Shown: positions 26,784-37,700, counted from the first letter of the stretch. The stretch is 64,000 nucleotides of DNA from Saprospiraceae bacterium (GCA_016715245.1 JADKAS010000032.1:29077-93076), one strand, 5' to 3'. Numbers and translations are program-made. The notes: a model not told the origin generated them from the letters alone.

Positions 26784-26960
26784 TTATGAAGATTAAAGGT
26801 GAAAATATGTTACAAAGGTAAATGCTGGATTAAAAAACTTTCTATACTTACCGTAAATAATTTTATACTATTAATGTACACTCTCGAATAGCAGATTTTT
26901 TTACGCTATGTTGTACCTTATCTTAAAATATAAAACCACTTTTTCTTTTGAAAATAAAGG

Positions 26961-27974
26961 TCAATTAATATGGAAAACGTTATTCAATTTATTTATCTGT
27001 TCCGTATTACCAAGTACAATTATTCGCCCATTGGTATCTATCGGCATTCCAAGTTCTGGATTAATAATATACGTTCCATCTTCTTTTTTTAAGCCAATAA
27101 TGGTGCAGCCGGTTCTTTCTTTTATTTTTATTTCCTCAAGGGTTTTGATATCCGGCAAATCCGCTAAAACTATTTCCTGAATGTTCATGTGATTGTCAGA
27201 TACCACAGAAATCCGGGTTAAAAATTCGACGAGATCAGGTGTTACAATCAAAGATGCCATATAATCACCCCCTATTTTATCAGGCATGATGATATTATCG
27301 GCACCTGCTATTTTCAATTTTTTAATACTCGATTCTTCTGATGCCCTGCTGACAATGGTAATGTTCCTGTTGAGTTGTTTTGCCGTTAAGACGATGAAAA
27401 GGTTATCTGTATCCTTTGGCAGGCAGCTTATCAGATGCGAAGCATTCATTATCCCCGCTTTTATAAGAACATCATCATCTGTCGCATTTCCTTTAACAAA
27501 ATAGCCTTCTTGTTTTTCCAGTTCTTCGAGAGCTTCCTGATTGTGATCTATCACCACAAATGGTTGTTTATAATTATTTAAACGTAGCGATGATTGTTTT
27601 CCGTTTCTTCCGTATCCGCATATGATGGTATGTCCTTTTAAGTTTTTAATCTCTTTTTCCATTTTGTTTGAAATAAAATTAAAGTTGATATTTATTGAAA
27701 TAATATAGGCTGACAATACTGAAAAGGCATAGGCAAAAATAAATATACCTACAAGAATAATAAATGACGTAAACAATTTCCCTCCTTCAGTAAGGGGTTC
27801 CACTTCACTGAATCCTACAGTACCAATAGTAATAATGGTCATGTATAATGAATTCAATAAAGTAAAATCAAAAACAAAATGATAAACAAAAGTTCCTCCC
27901 AAAATTACGACCAGAATAAGCAGAAGAGCTATCCTGATGTGATTAATGAGATAAGAATTATTATCAAAGACCAT
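26961..27974 (-). CDS. potassium channel with RCK (TrkA-N/TrkA-C) domains
   Basis: 337 residues. The first ~100 hold two membrane helices (IRIALLLILVVILGGTFVYHFV and IILVGIFIFAYAFSVL) around a pore loop with the filter TIGTVGFSEV, a K+-channel TxGxGF variant. Residues ~110-230 form a Rossmann TrkA-N domain (GHTIICGYGRNGKQSSLRL). The C-terminal part is TrkA-C (IVLADLPDIKTLEEIKIKERTGCTIIGLKKEDG). This is a typical bacterial MthK/Kch-type ligand-gated K+ channel. It is not obviously in an operon with its neighbours. Confidence 0.92.
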   Translation of the reverse strand: MVFDNNSYLINHIRIALLLILVVILGGTFVYHFVFDFTLLNSLYMTIITIGTVGFSEVEPLTEGGKLFTSFIILVGIFIFAYAFSVLSAYIISININFNFISNKMEKEIKNLKGHTIICGYGRNGKQSSLRLNNYKQPFVVIDHNQEALEELEKQEGYFVKGNATDDDVLIKAGIMNASHLISCLPKDTDNLFIVLTAKQLNRNITIVSRASEESSIKKLKIAGADNIIMPDKIGGDYMASLIVTPDLVEFLTRISVVSDNHMNIQEIVLADLPDIKTLEEIKIKERTGCTIIGLKKEDGTYIINPELGMPIDTNGRIIVLGNTEQINKLNNVFHIN

Positions 27975-28141
27975 AGGGCATGGAAAGAATAAATTATTTA
28001 TAAGTAATTTTCCAGCTATACTTTACGGGTTAATTCTGAAAAACCTTGTTTCGTTAATATTATAACAAAAAGATTATAATTTTGTTAAGCTTAGTGATTT
28101 ATATCATTCCTTGAATAAAATATTGTTATTTCTTTCCAAAT

Positions 28142-28783
28142 CTACAACCTGAAAATACCGTTTTTTATAGCATACAAAACAAGACCCACCCTGGACCTGA
28201 CATCAAGTTTTTCAAAGAGTACATCCCGGTAACCATCGATAGTTTTTGGACTGAGGTGCATTTCATCAGCAATTTCCTTGTAAGTTTTCTCCGTACATAT
28301 GAGCTGTAAAAACAAAACCTCTTTTTCTTTTAAATCGACCTTATGAGAGGATTTATGATTGAGTGCAGAGATCAGGGTTTTTGTGAGTTTTTCACTATGA
28401 TAAAAACCGATGTGTAATATATCATCGAGTGCCTTTTGAAGTATCTGAGGTGTTATGTCTTTGAGAAGATACCCTTTAATTCCCATTTTTATCAGTTCGA
28501 GCATCATATTGTCATCGTCCTGCATAGTGAGAATGAGTACCGGGATATCAGGATAGTTTTTACTAAGCCAGGCCATAGTTTCCACACCATTCATCACAGG
28601 CATGTTGATATCGAGGAGTATAATATCCGGTTTTATGCTTTGTTGGTCCTGAAGTTTAAATATCAGTTCTTTGCCGTTTTGTGCACAAAACTCCACATAA
28701 TAGTTGTCAAACTGATTGATCAGGACCTGCAGAGAATTGCTGAATAAAGCATGGTCGTCAACAATAAAAACATTTTTTTTCAT
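28142..28783 (-). CDS. NarL/LuxR-family response regulator
   Basis: 213 residues. The receiver domain has IVDDHALF, the phosphoacceptor Asp in IILLDINMPVMNG, LTMQDDD and the conserved Lys in GYLLKDI. The HTH reads KEKEVLFLQLICTEKTYKEIADEMHLSPKTIDGYRDVLFEKLDVRSRVGL. It is encoded 98 bases downstream of the cognate kinase on the same strand. It probably controls an unknown regulon; no adjacent target is obvious. Confidence 0.92.
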   Translation of the reverse strand: MKKNVFIVDDHALFSNSLQVLINQFDNYYVEFCAQNGKELIFKLQDQQSIKPDIILLDINMPVMNGVETMAWLSKNYPDIPVLILTMQDDDNMMLELIKMGIKGYLLKDITPQILQKALDDILHIGFYHSEKLTKTLISALNHKSSHKVDLKEKEVLFLQLICTEKTYKEIADEMHLSPKTIDGYRDVLFEKLDVRSRVGLVLYAIKNGIFRL

Positions 28784-28881
28784 CCCTTATAAAATTAATG
28801 TCAAGCAATAAAATTACCTTGCAAATTGTAAATTTAAAATATTTTATCCTGAAATGCTGTCAATTTTAACACAAACAAAGA

Positions 28882-29661
28882 TTATAAAGATTTTTTCGGA
28901 TAAACAACACTTACTTTAAGTCCTCCGCCAGTCACCGGTTCAAGGTTTGCTTCCGCTCCTATAAGTATTGACCGGGAAACAATATTTTTCATACCGAGTC
29001 CGTAGTTTTTGGAATGTATATTCATTCCTATACCATTGTCTTCACAAATGATGGTAAAACTATCGGTACCATATCTGAAAATGATGTCAAATTTTGTTGC
29101 TCTTGCATGTTTGATTACATTGGAAATACATTCCTGGATAATCCTGAACAAAATGATTTCATGATCGTCAGCTACCTCAAAAACATTTCCTTCCACCCTA
29201 AATCCGGCATCAACAAACTTCAGCCTGTTTAATCTCTCCATTTCAAAACTAACTGCTTTAACCAAACCTAAAAACATAAAAGACTCTGCGTTGAGCGCCT
29301 TAGAAAGGTTTCTGACATCTTCGAGCACTTTGGAAAGAATTTCCCGGGTATCTGTAATAAGTTTTTTATCCTTTTCATCCAAACCTGAAGAAACCATGGA
29401 GAGCTGGAGGTTACTCACCGAAAGTAATTGTCCTATATTGTCGTGCAACTCATAGCTCAATGCTTTAAACAGATGTTCCTGGTTTTCAATCCTGGACGCT
29501 TCCAACTCTTTCTTATATCTTTCCTGTGCATTTTGTTTTTCACTGATGTAATGAAGCCTTCTTTTGTTAAAAATGAAAAAAAGGCTGAGAAGAATAACAA
29601 CAAGAATCAGAAGAGTCAGAACAAAATAAACGGTGAGTTGATTTACCTGCGCAAGGTCCAT
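28882..29661 (-). CDS. NarX-type sensor histidine kinase (HisKA_3)
   Basis: About 259 residues starting at MDLAQVNQLTVYFVLTLLILVVILLSLFFIF (one membrane helix). HisKA_3 motif LSYELHDNIGQLLSVSNLQL holds the phosphoacceptor His. The HATPase shows IIQECISNVIKHARAT, ICEDNGIGMN and GLGMKNIVSRS. The start at 29661 overlaps the upstream membrane-protein gene (stop at 29643) by 19 bases, indicating translational coupling. It presumably phosphorylates the regulator 98 bases downstream. Confidence 0.92.
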   Translation of the reverse strand: MDLAQVNQLTVYFVLTLLILVVILLSLFFIFNKRRLHYISEKQNAQERYKKELEASRIENQEHLFKALSYELHDNIGQLLSVSNLQLSMVSSGLDEKDKKLITDTREILSKVLEDVRNLSKALNAESFMFLGLVKAVSFEMERLNRLKFVDAGFRVEGNVFEVADDHEIILFRIIQECISNVIKHARATKFDIIFRYGTDSFTIICEDNGIGMNIHSKNYGLGMKNIVSRSILIGAEANLEPVTGGGLKVSVVYPKKSL

Positions 29662-30269
29662 TGAAATGAAATTACAAAACAAATATGCATAAAAATTATC
29701 AATAATGCCCTTAAAGTGTTTAAAGATTGTAAATCAAAGAGCATGTATTCGTAACTGACAATAATGGGAATAAAAGGAATACAAAAAACAAGAACACCGC
29801 AACTGAACCAAAAAGACCTTGAACGGTAAAAATCGTAAATTTCATCAGACTGAAGAAAATGTGTCAGATATCGGATAGATAATACAATAGTACAGAAACA
29901 ACCAAATATAAAAGTTTTGAACTGGAGTTTGGTGAAAAACTGATTTTCATAAAAATTGTCCCATAAAAAAAACAATATCAGCCCGATGGTCATGGCTTTG
30001 ATTACCTTTTTCCACAGGGCTGATATAGTGAGTGTATAGAAAACTGCAAAATACAAAAGAAACTGAATCAGCGTATAAAAATTATATATACTATAATTCT
30101 CAAAGGCAACATATCGGGGAATATAGTAACCTAAAATTTCAACTGTCAACATCAACACAAACGTCGTTCTGAGATATATATCTATGTCAGTTTTCTGGTT
30201 CCGGGGTAAAACAGAGCTAATTAAAGAGAATAGAGGGCCAAGAAAAATAATCCAGGTATGTATGTTCAT
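29643..30269 (-). CDS. seven-helix membrane protein, coupled to the sensor kinase
   Basis: 208 residues, almost entirely hydrophobic helices (e.g. TWIIFLGPLFSLISSVL, TFVLMLTVEILGYYIP, FYTLIQFLLYFAVFYTLTI, VIKAMTIGLILFFLW, FWFSCGVLVFCIPFIPIIV). There is a charged C-terminus but no family signature. Its 3' end overlaps the start of the kinase gene by 19 bases. It may be a membrane sensory subunit for the kinase, which has only a single helix of its own. The association is inference from gene layout. Confidence 0.75.
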   Translation of the reverse strand: MNIHTWIIFLGPLFSLISSVLPRNQKTDIDIYLRTTFVLMLTVEILGYYIPRYVAFENYSIYNFYTLIQFLLYFAVFYTLTISALWKKVIKAMTIGLILFFLWDNFYENQFFTKLQFKTFIFGCFCTIVLSIRYLTHFLQSDEIYDFYRSRSFWFSCGVLVFCIPFIPIIVSYEYMLFDLQSLNTLRALLIIFMHICFVISFQWTLRR

Positions 30270-30283
30270 TTTATGGGTTCACA

Positions 30284-30757
30284 TCAATTGGTGTGCGGAT
30301 AATCTTTTTTAGGCGGCATTCCGGCACTACCGTAATTTAATGCACCAAATCCAATATCCGGATCATTTGCTTTTTCAGCAGGAGGATTGGTAGTGGGTGT
30401 ATACGTGGCAGATGCTACCACTCTTAATTCATTAGCATCATTTTTTCCAAAATAAATTCTTATACCTGATATTTCAGGTGTATTTTGCATTTGTGAGGCT
30501 GTGTGCTGTGCATAACTGAGGTAATTCGTAAGAGATTCAATAGAAAACCAAATATTATTACCTTCTTTAAATTCAGGGCATTTACTTGTCCATACTTCCA
30601 GATTTTCCTGCAACTTTACAACATCTTCCAAACTTATTGTATCCAGCGCTTGATTTGTATAGGCGGGAACAGAACAAGGTTGGGTACAGGAAGAGATTAA
30701 TACACTGATGGAATAAAACATGATACTTGCATAAAACAAATTTTTAGTTTGTAACAT
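30284..30757 (-). CDS. small lipoprotein of unknown function
   Basis: About 157 residues from MLQTKNLFYASIMFYSISVLISSC, a lipoprotein signal. The mature part includes LEDVVKLQENLEVWTSKCPEFKEGNNIWFSIESLTNYLSYAQHTASQM, a conserved-looking W-F-x-x-L motif and IRIYFGKNDANELRVVASATYTPT, then a proline-rich tail. Similar lipoproteins occur next to NarX/NarL-type pairs in Bacteroidota, as far as I recall. It is 14 bases upstream of the membrane-protein gene on the same strand, making a likely four-gene signalling operon. Confidence 0.65.
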   Translation of the reverse strand: MLQTKNLFYASIMFYSISVLISSCTQPCSVPAYTNQALDTISLEDVVKLQENLEVWTSKCPEFKEGNNIWFSIESLTNYLSYAQHTASQMQNTPEISGIRIYFGKNDANELRVVASATYTPTTNPPAEKANDPDIGFGALNYGSAGMPPKKDYPHTN

Positions 30758-31072
30758 TCTCGTTAAGTTTTGACGGTTAAATAATGGCAAATGTAACCAA
30801 CATTCCCGATGCCAAAATAAGTCTTTTTCTCCTAAAAAAAGGGGAAAAACACCCTTTTTATCAATTTTTCTTTATGAAGTACTATTATCACCTATTTAGT
30901 CTTCTTCCGGACCGTGTTTTTTACCATTATAATCATTGAAATAATATTTCATTTTTTTTAAACCGCAACTTTATTTTTATCCATTCCCGATGATTACAAA
31001 ACTTTTTTTTATTACTTATAAAATAATTACCACCTTTACAGGTTAAAATAATATTAATTCTCTATTAAATTT
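30758..31072. other. divergent intergenic region, no gene
   Basis: An AT-rich 315-base gap between the minus-strand signalling operon and the plus-strand DUF4956 operon. Nothing coding is seen. It must hold both promoters, but no clear TAnnTTTG pair stands out. Confidence 0.5.
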
Positions 31073-31774
31073 ATGTTTCAAGGTACACCCAATTTGTTTT
31101 CCTACGCAGAAGGATCTTTGTACATGGTTTTGATTACGGCCGTTCTCACTATTTTACTTTCTCTGGTGCTCGTATTTACCTACGACAAAACCACCCCTCC
31201 CGCAGGCCGCTCAAATTCGTTTATTCAATCTCTTCTGCTGATGTCTACTGTTGCCGCTATGATTATGCAATCCATAGGCGATAGTCTGGCTCTCAGTTTC
31301 GGAATATTCGGCGCCCTTGCCATTATCCGATTCCGATCCAATGTATCGGATCTGAGAGATATTTCGTTTATTTTCGCTACCATGGCGATAGGTATAGCCT
31401 GTGGGGTACATTCCTTTTTAATTGCAGTGATCGGAACCTTTACTTTTTCACTTCTTGTATTTCTTTTGAAACTAAGCCCTTTTGACCCGAAACACAATGT
31501 CAAGGGAAATCTACGGATCGAAGCTTCCGACAGTGATCAATCTCTCATCAACGTAGAAAAAATTCTGGAAAAATACGGACAACACATCAATCTCTCCCGA
31601 TATCGGATGAATATAAGCCCGGAACAATCCGAAATCAATGAATTTGAATATTCCTTTACCGTCCGTGATGTAAAACTCGGAAATAAACTCAGAGAAGAAC
31701 TCACGCTTCTTGAGGGAGTGAAGATTACCAGAATATTGTTTGAAGACTATGTTTACACTACCAATAATAATTAA
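31073..31774 (+). CDS. DUF4956 integral membrane protein
   Basis: 233 residues with four membrane helices in the N-terminal two-thirds (LYMVLITAVLTILLSLVLVF, SFIQSLLLMSTVAAMIMQSI, SLALSFGIFGALAIIRFR, FATMAIGIACGVHSFLIAVIGTFTFSLLVFLL) and the family motif GDSLALSFGIFGALAIIRFRSNVSDLRDISFIFATMAIGIACG. The C-terminal ~80 residues are a soluble alpha-beta domain. DUF4956 proteins are often encoded beside VTC-type polyphosphate polymerases and CotH proteins. Here the downstream genes instead encode an adaptor (5-base gap) and an outer-membrane factor, forming a three-gene operon. Confidence 0.88.
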   Translation: MFQGTPNLFSYAEGSLYMVLITAVLTILLSLVLVFTYDKTTPPAGRSNSFIQSLLLMSTVAAMIMQSIGDSLALSFGIFGALAIIRFRSNVSDLRDISFIFATMAIGIACGVHSFLIAVIGTFTFSLLVFLLKLSPFDPKHNVKGNLRIEASDSDQSLINVEKILEKYGQHINLSRYRMNISPEQSEINEFEYSFTVRDVKLGNKLREELTLLEGVKITRILFEDYVYTTNNN

Positions 31775-31779
31775 TATCC

Positions 31780-32769
31780 ATGAGAAACTTTAATATATTT
31801 TATTGGATTATAGCTCCTTTGCTTCTGCTGGCTCTCCGTTATTTTACCAACCAACTCAACATCAGCCATAATGAATATTTCGGATTTGCTGAAAATAAAG
31901 AAACGGAAATCAATCTTGACAAAGATGTTTTTATTACGGAAATAAAAGTGGTCAGCGGCCAGAAAGTAAAAAAAGGTGATACCCTGCTCATAGCTGTAAA
32001 CCGCGATCTTATAACAGATCAGGAAGAAACCGGTATTCTGCTTTCAGGAATAAAGGTAAAAGAAAACCAGACCAATGCAGAGATAAAGTCTGAAATTCTT
32101 AACCTTCAAAAAGATAGAGAAAGGGTTCTCTCGGATCTACAGATAAAACTGAAGGAAACAGAAAATGAAATCAACTTTTACAAACAATTGTCAGGCGATA
32201 TTCTCAAACCCGCTTCCGACTTTCACCCGAAAGAATCCTACAGGGATCAATTGAAAACCGAAATAAATGATATTACCAAAAAATACGACAGTCTGATTGA
32301 GCATTACACAAAGGTGTATAACCAACCCAATGAAACTGAAACCGAAAAAGCACTCTGGGCACAGAAACAAAAAGCGCTGAAAAATCAAAATACACTATTA
32401 ACAGTGGTGGCACCTTATGACGGTATCGTCGGTAGTTTACACTTCCGTGAAGGTATGTACGCAAAAGCTTTCACCAACCTGATTTCTTTTGGCCAAACTT
32501 CACCCGTTTTAATTACGGCCTATCTTCAGGAAAAGTATATTGTAAATGTAAACCCCGGGGATTCCGTTTCCGTTTCCTCTTTGTACCACCAGGATAAAAT
32601 AATCAATGGCGTAGTGTCCTCCATTGGCCAACGTATTGTCGAAATTCCCGAAAAATTCAGAAAAATTCCGGAGGTAAAAATATATGGCCTCGAAGTTTTT
32701 ATTGCGATTCCGGCCAATAACACTTTCTATCAGAAAGAAATCATGCGTATAAAACCGTTTAATAAATGA
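31780..32769 (+). CDS. HlyD-like periplasmic adaptor protein
   Basis: 329 residues: an N-terminal membrane anchor (YWIIAPLLLLALRYF), a biotinyl-lipoyl-like half motif (DKDVFITEIKVVSGQKVKKGDTLLIA), a coiled-coil hairpin (about 90-185, rich in K/E/Q/L), the second lipoyl half (LLTVVAPYDGIVGSLHFREGMYAKA) and a beta-barrel region (ILITAYLQEKYIVNVNPGDSVSV). This is the membrane-fusion-protein architecture. No ABC, MFS or RND pump is encoded nearby; the only inner-membrane partner in the operon is DUF4956. The stop overlaps the next start as ATGA. Confidence 0.85.
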   Translation: MRNFNIFYWIIAPLLLLALRYFTNQLNISHNEYFGFAENKETEINLDKDVFITEIKVVSGQKVKKGDTLLIAVNRDLITDQEETGILLSGIKVKENQTNAEIKSEILNLQKDRERVLSDLQIKLKETENEINFYKQLSGDILKPASDFHPKESYRDQLKTEINDITKKYDSLIEHYTKVYNQPNETETEKALWAQKQKALKNQNTLLTVVAPYDGIVGSLHFREGMYAKAFTNLISFGQTSPVLITAYLQEKYIVNVNPGDSVSVSSLYHQDKIINGVVSSIGQRIVEIPEKFRKIPEVKIYGLEVFIAIPANNTFYQKEIMRIKPFNK

Positions 32770-33991
32770 AGTTGATGAGATATTGGGTTTTGACATGTTT
32801 CTTATTTATCATTAATACATATCTCAGTAGTCAGGTTTCGACAGATCAGATTATTTTTTTCAAAGATCAGGATACAAAAAAAGAATCCTGGCAAAAACTC
32901 AATGAAGGCATTTTTTCCATTCGGTACGAAACGCCATGGGTCGACAGATTTGAATTCAGAACGGAAACAGATCGACTAATGACCAGCCGCCAGGAATTTT
33001 TATTCAGAACAAGCTTCAACTCTTTCCGACAAAAAAAAGCAGACGGGGCAGTGTTATTTCATTTGGCGGAAAGAAAAAAATGGGAATTTTTGTCTCAAAA
33101 AAATGACATGACCAATCAAAGGTATTTTCTTACGCTGGAAGCCATCAAAAACAATTGGAATTAAAAGGTAAGCTAACCAGGGAAAGTTATTTTCTCAAAA
33201 TGGAAAAAACATATGAAGCCTACATACAGTCCGGCGAATCCTTTGATCTGGCAGATTATCTGAAAAATCACGAAGATCTGCAAAGTATCCGTTTATCTGT
33301 TGTACTGTCAAAAAAAGAGTTATCAACCATACTTTTTAATCTGGGTTTTCCGGAACAGGATTCCATGGAGATACGTGATTTAATTACAGTAAAAAATATG
33401 GCTGCCATTGCCGGCAATGTTATGGTTGATGTCGACAAGCACCCTGAATTTCATGAATTGGATGCAAAAAACTCATTTCTGGATGCCAGGTTACACAGTG
33501 ACAAAGTCAAAGACGGTAAAATTCTTGATTTTGCTCAGTTAAGGTATAGCGTGCGCAATGACCTCCTTCTTGAAAACCGATTTTCTGTTGGCGTAGGACT
33601 TAACTTTCCCTGGAGAGGTTCTTCCCGCACCAAATACAGCGATATTCTTATTGATAAATTGGAAACCAATCACGCAAAGGAAGAAAAAAGAATTGAAATG
33701 AAGGAAAAACTCACCACATTACAAAACCAGTTGGCCCATCAGAAAAAAATGTATGAAGTATTCACCACTGCTTCCGAAAATGCGGCTTTTAATAACGTAA
33801 AAAAAACCATTCTCGGTTCCGGCAGAGTAAACTTACACGATATTCTCTCTTTGGAAAAATACGAATTGAACAAAGCTGAAAAGGAAACGGAACTTTTTCT
33901 CGATATTTTGAAAACGTATCTGGACATATTATCACTTACAGCTACACTGGGCAATCAACGGGAAGTGAATTATTTCAAAAACCTGGAGTAA
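32766..33991 (+). CDS. TolC-like outer-membrane factor, frame interrupted
   Basis: The signal sequence YWVLTCFLFIINTYLSS is followed by long alpha-helical segments typical of an outer-membrane efflux protein (EFRTETDRLMTSRQEFLFRTSFNSFRQKKAD..., KLETNHAKEEKRIEMKEKLTTLQNQLAHQKKMYEV...). A beta segment (LLLENRFSVGVGLNFPW) also fits. The frame breaks at the A5 run 33147-33151: one extra A turns AIKNNWN-stop into AIKKQLELKGKLTRESY, fusing the ORFs 32766-33164 and 33155-33991 into one protein of about 408 residues. It overlaps the adaptor gene by four bases. Confidence 0.72.
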
Positions 33992-34036
33992 ATATGGATA
34001 AAGAAATATAACAATAAAAGAAATATATGTAATTAT

Positions 34037-34044
34037 TATATTTG
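34037..34044 (+). promoter_or_regulatory. -7 promoter box (TATATTTG)
   Basis: TATATTTG, 37 bases before the ATG of the 58-residue membrane protein at 34082. It supports independent transcription of that small gene. Confidence 0.45.
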
Positions 34045-34081
34045 CAACATTAACAATAATAATTTGTAAAAATGAAGATGT

Positions 34082-34258
34082 ATGAGCCCTAAAAAAGAAT
34101 ACTCATTTCCTTTAATCATTATTGCCATTGTTTTAGGTTGGACCATTTTTAAACAATTTGATTTTGAGAATGTAAAATTTGAAAAACCTGCCATGGCGGT
34201 CGTGTATATATTAACATTTTTAATGACCCTTTACTTTATTTTTAAAAAGGAAAAATAA
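34082..34258 (+). CDS. small two-helix membrane protein (58 aa)
   Basis: ATG to TAA encodes 58 residues: a short polar start (MSPKKEYSF), helix PLIIIAIVLGWTIF, a linker (KQFDFENVKFEKPA), helix AVVYILTFLMTLYFIF and a KKEK tail. This is a helical hairpin with both ends on the cytoplasmic side by the positive-inside rule. A -7 box lies 37 bases upstream. No family is recognised. It lies just after the DUF4956-adaptor-TolC operon and could act with it, but this is speculation. Confidence 0.6.
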   Translation: MSPKKEYSFPLIIIAIVLGWTIFKQFDFENVKFEKPAMAVVYILTFLMTLYFIFKKEK

Positions 34259-34798
34259 AATTAACGGTAAACTACCATTCTATGTAAAGTAAACTGGTAT
34301 AAAGTAGCTGTATTCTACATCACTTTTGCAGTATGCCCGGACTATTTTAGACCGAAACAAAGTGTTTTCATTTGATTTTTGTATAAGGTTATTTCTTATG
34401 ATTATTATGTAAAAAATTTCTAAAAGTACTTTGCCTGCTTTCTGTCAGGGATATAAATATTATTAAAATGTAATCAAAAGATTTTAAAAAATTCTTTAGC
34501 TAAAAAAAATAGTTTGCCAAAGCAAAAAATAGTCTTTGTTTTACATTTGTTTTACTTCCAAAAATATCTTTATTACTGGTTGCCTATGTTAAATTAAAAC
34601 AACATAAACAAGCTGATTACCTTAGTAAAAAAGGTTTGTTTTTTTGTAAAACTATTCTATCTCAAGCTTATATTATCCCGATACCTCAGACAACACCCAT
34701 GTCTTAAATTTCTATAACCAACCAAAAATTAGAGTTCACATCTTTATGGATATTGCGACAATGAACTATATTTACACTTAATACAAATTCATTTTTCG
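34259..34798. other. AT-rich intergenic region, no gene
   Basis: 540 bases with no convincing ORF. A TACATTTG box at 34542-34549 could be a promoter for the large esterase gene with a long leader. The region contains several A and T runs but no obvious RNA structure that I can see. Confidence 0.5.
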
Positions 34799-37700
34799 AT
34801 GGTCTATTATTTCATAGAAGCAGACAGACGTCATAGGATTCAAATACTGATTTTAGCGGCGATTTTTTTAATTACTTTTTTTGGTGTAATGTTACCCTCC
34901 AATGCACAGATCGTCAAGGCGCAAAGATCAGGATTTACATGGATATCTACGGAAAATGTTGAAGACAAAAATTATGGATCCGGTTATACTATGTACAGTG
35001 CCGCATGGCCTGCATTTAAAAAGTATCCGGGCCCCAATGACTTTCAAACGGGATTGAGCAGTAGTTGGATGACAACACAAAGAACAGGTAATGAACCAAA
35101 TCAATTTTATACCACTATCGAAGGTGGTTTAGGGTGGTGGCATGATACAAGGTTTGGCACCAAAATACCTAAGTTTATCATGGGAGGTGTTTCTTACAAT
35201 TTTTTTGCATGGGCAAACGGACCCGGTGCAGGGCGTAGTAATCTCTTGCCCAACGGTCAGAGGGACTGGAGTACTCCCGGCGGCAAATACGGTGTTGCGC
35301 AGTTATCCAACAAATTACTTTGGGCACCGGATGGTTTGAATATGGCCCAAAGTCTGAACGGCGAAATGCTTGGATACGGGTATATACCTTTACCCTTGAC
35401 AGACCCCATCCCAAATACAAATGGCACCAATATAAGAACCGGCAATCAATGCTGGACGTTATTCCTGAATTCTACAAACTTCAGAGGTCCGGCCACGTTT
35501 TTTTTACCTACTTTCTGGACAGAACCCGCATTGCAGAATCCGGCTTTGGAAGGTTTATTTCTGGACACAAGACCTTCGGAACCAAATGTAGGTTTTGGTG
35601 TCGAACATGCAGGATCTCCGGCGCTTATTTCCCGGGAGAGCAACGGACAAACTTTTGCGAAAGTAGAAAAATTGTTGTTCCCTATCAGCGATGAAGATAA
35701 TTCTTTTATCCTTAATCAAATTTCAGTCTATTCAAAAAATGCATTATGGGATGAAATGGAAACCTGGTTTAACGGAGGCCCTGCTGTCCTTCCTGGCATT
35801 AAAGAAGCGGGAACACAAGCTGTTTCGTTTACAAACAACGGAGGTGCCATGGCTGCTGAAATATCGGAATCCTCATCGAATGGAATCAAACATGACATTG
35901 ATTTAAACTACATCGATAATGTCCAGCAAAATACAAACCTGATGGGGTTTAAATATGATCTCAATATTGTCGAAAAAGATGAAAACAATTTTTTATTGCC
36001 GGAATATTTCAGACTGGACCCTGATAATAAATGGCGAGCTATTACAAAAAAAGATGTGCCTTCTTCTTCAAAATTGATAACGACCGAAGTTCCCAGAAGT
36101 CCGCGACCGGAACTTACTTATCTGACCCCTTTAGAATCAGATTGTCACTGGCAGGATCCCAATGGTCCCTGGAATAAACCAGGACCTATCACAGGACCCT
36201 TTACCGCTGATCTAGGTGATGGTACGACCGTAACTTATTACTGGTATCGTTTTGTGGATCAGCCCTCAATCATCCACGCAAACCTTCCGGAAATTGTTCG
36301 TACAAAACTTCAAAACAGCGTCGAACTTTTGCACTCAAGCTGGAGTCACACCGATGAATACCTGACACCGCCATCCATTGGAAAAGTGGCTACACTGGAT
36401 CCGGCTGTCATTGTAAAACCACCTGCGGGTTTAGAAATCGGATATGTCCCTATTGTTACAAGACAGGAAAAATCAAAACCAAGAGTTAGGGTATTTGTAT
36501 TGGCGGGTCAGTCAAATATGGAAGGTTATGGTACCATTGACGATGCTGAAAACGATCCCGGAAGTTTACACGATGTTATTCAAAATGACGTACAGGGATC
36601 ATGGTCTCAAATAGGAGAAAAAGATAACTGGACAATATTGGATAATGCCTTCCTTTATTTTGAAAGAAATGGGGAAACGATCAAATCAAAGGTTACGGTT
36701 GGTCAGGGAGCTTATGCCGGCTTGATTGGACCGGAGCTAATGTTTGCTCACCAACTGGATGAATTTTATGAAGACCCCATACTTATCATAAAAACTGCAT
36801 GGGGAGGAAAGAGTCTTGCGGAGGATTTTCGTCCCCCTTCCGCAGCAGGTGCGACAGGGGCATATTACGATGAAATGATCGAAATAGTGAGAGATGTGAC
36901 CGGTAATTTGGCCAACGAATTTCCAGAATTCACCTCAATGGATTATGAAATTTCGGGCTTTGGTTGGTTCCAGGGCTGGAATGATGGCGCCTCTGATGAC
37001 TTTTTAAATGAATATGAAAACAATTTATACTATCTGGTGAATGATATCAGAAAAGACCTGAATATACCCGATCTGCCAGTTGTCATTTCCAGTTCCGGAC
37101 AAGGAGGGTATGAACAAATTGATGATCTCTGGGTGCAAAGTATGCAAAATATAGTTTCATTAGCTCAAAAAGTGGTAGGATGCAATGATACCCTCTATGG
37201 GGGAAAAGTCGGTTTTGTCAATACCAAACCGTTTTATATTCATCAATCATCATCACCGGAAGATGCTATTTATCATTTCAATAATAACGCTCTTACCTTT
37301 TTAAACATCGGAAAATCAATGGGTGATGAAATGATTTTAGCCATCAATGATATGGCATTTTGTTATGAAGACTGCAGTGAGCCTGTATCTCCCGGTATTG
37401 TATCGATAGGCAACAGAATATGGAATGACCTGGATCAGGATGGCCTGCAAGATCCGGATGAACCCGGTATCCCTGGAGTTTCTTTGGTGATATGGTCGGA
37501 TTCTGATGGGGATGATATCCCTGATTGGCAGGGTTTTGGAGGTGTTCGGGTGACGGATGAAGATGGATACTATAGTTTTACTGGTCTCCAGCCCGGAAAC
37601 TATGTGGTATTTGTCTGGAGTGTCAATAATTGGGGACCGGGAGAACCGTTGGCAAACTTCAAATCCACAAATGGTTTTCAAGCTGATGCCAACAACGATG

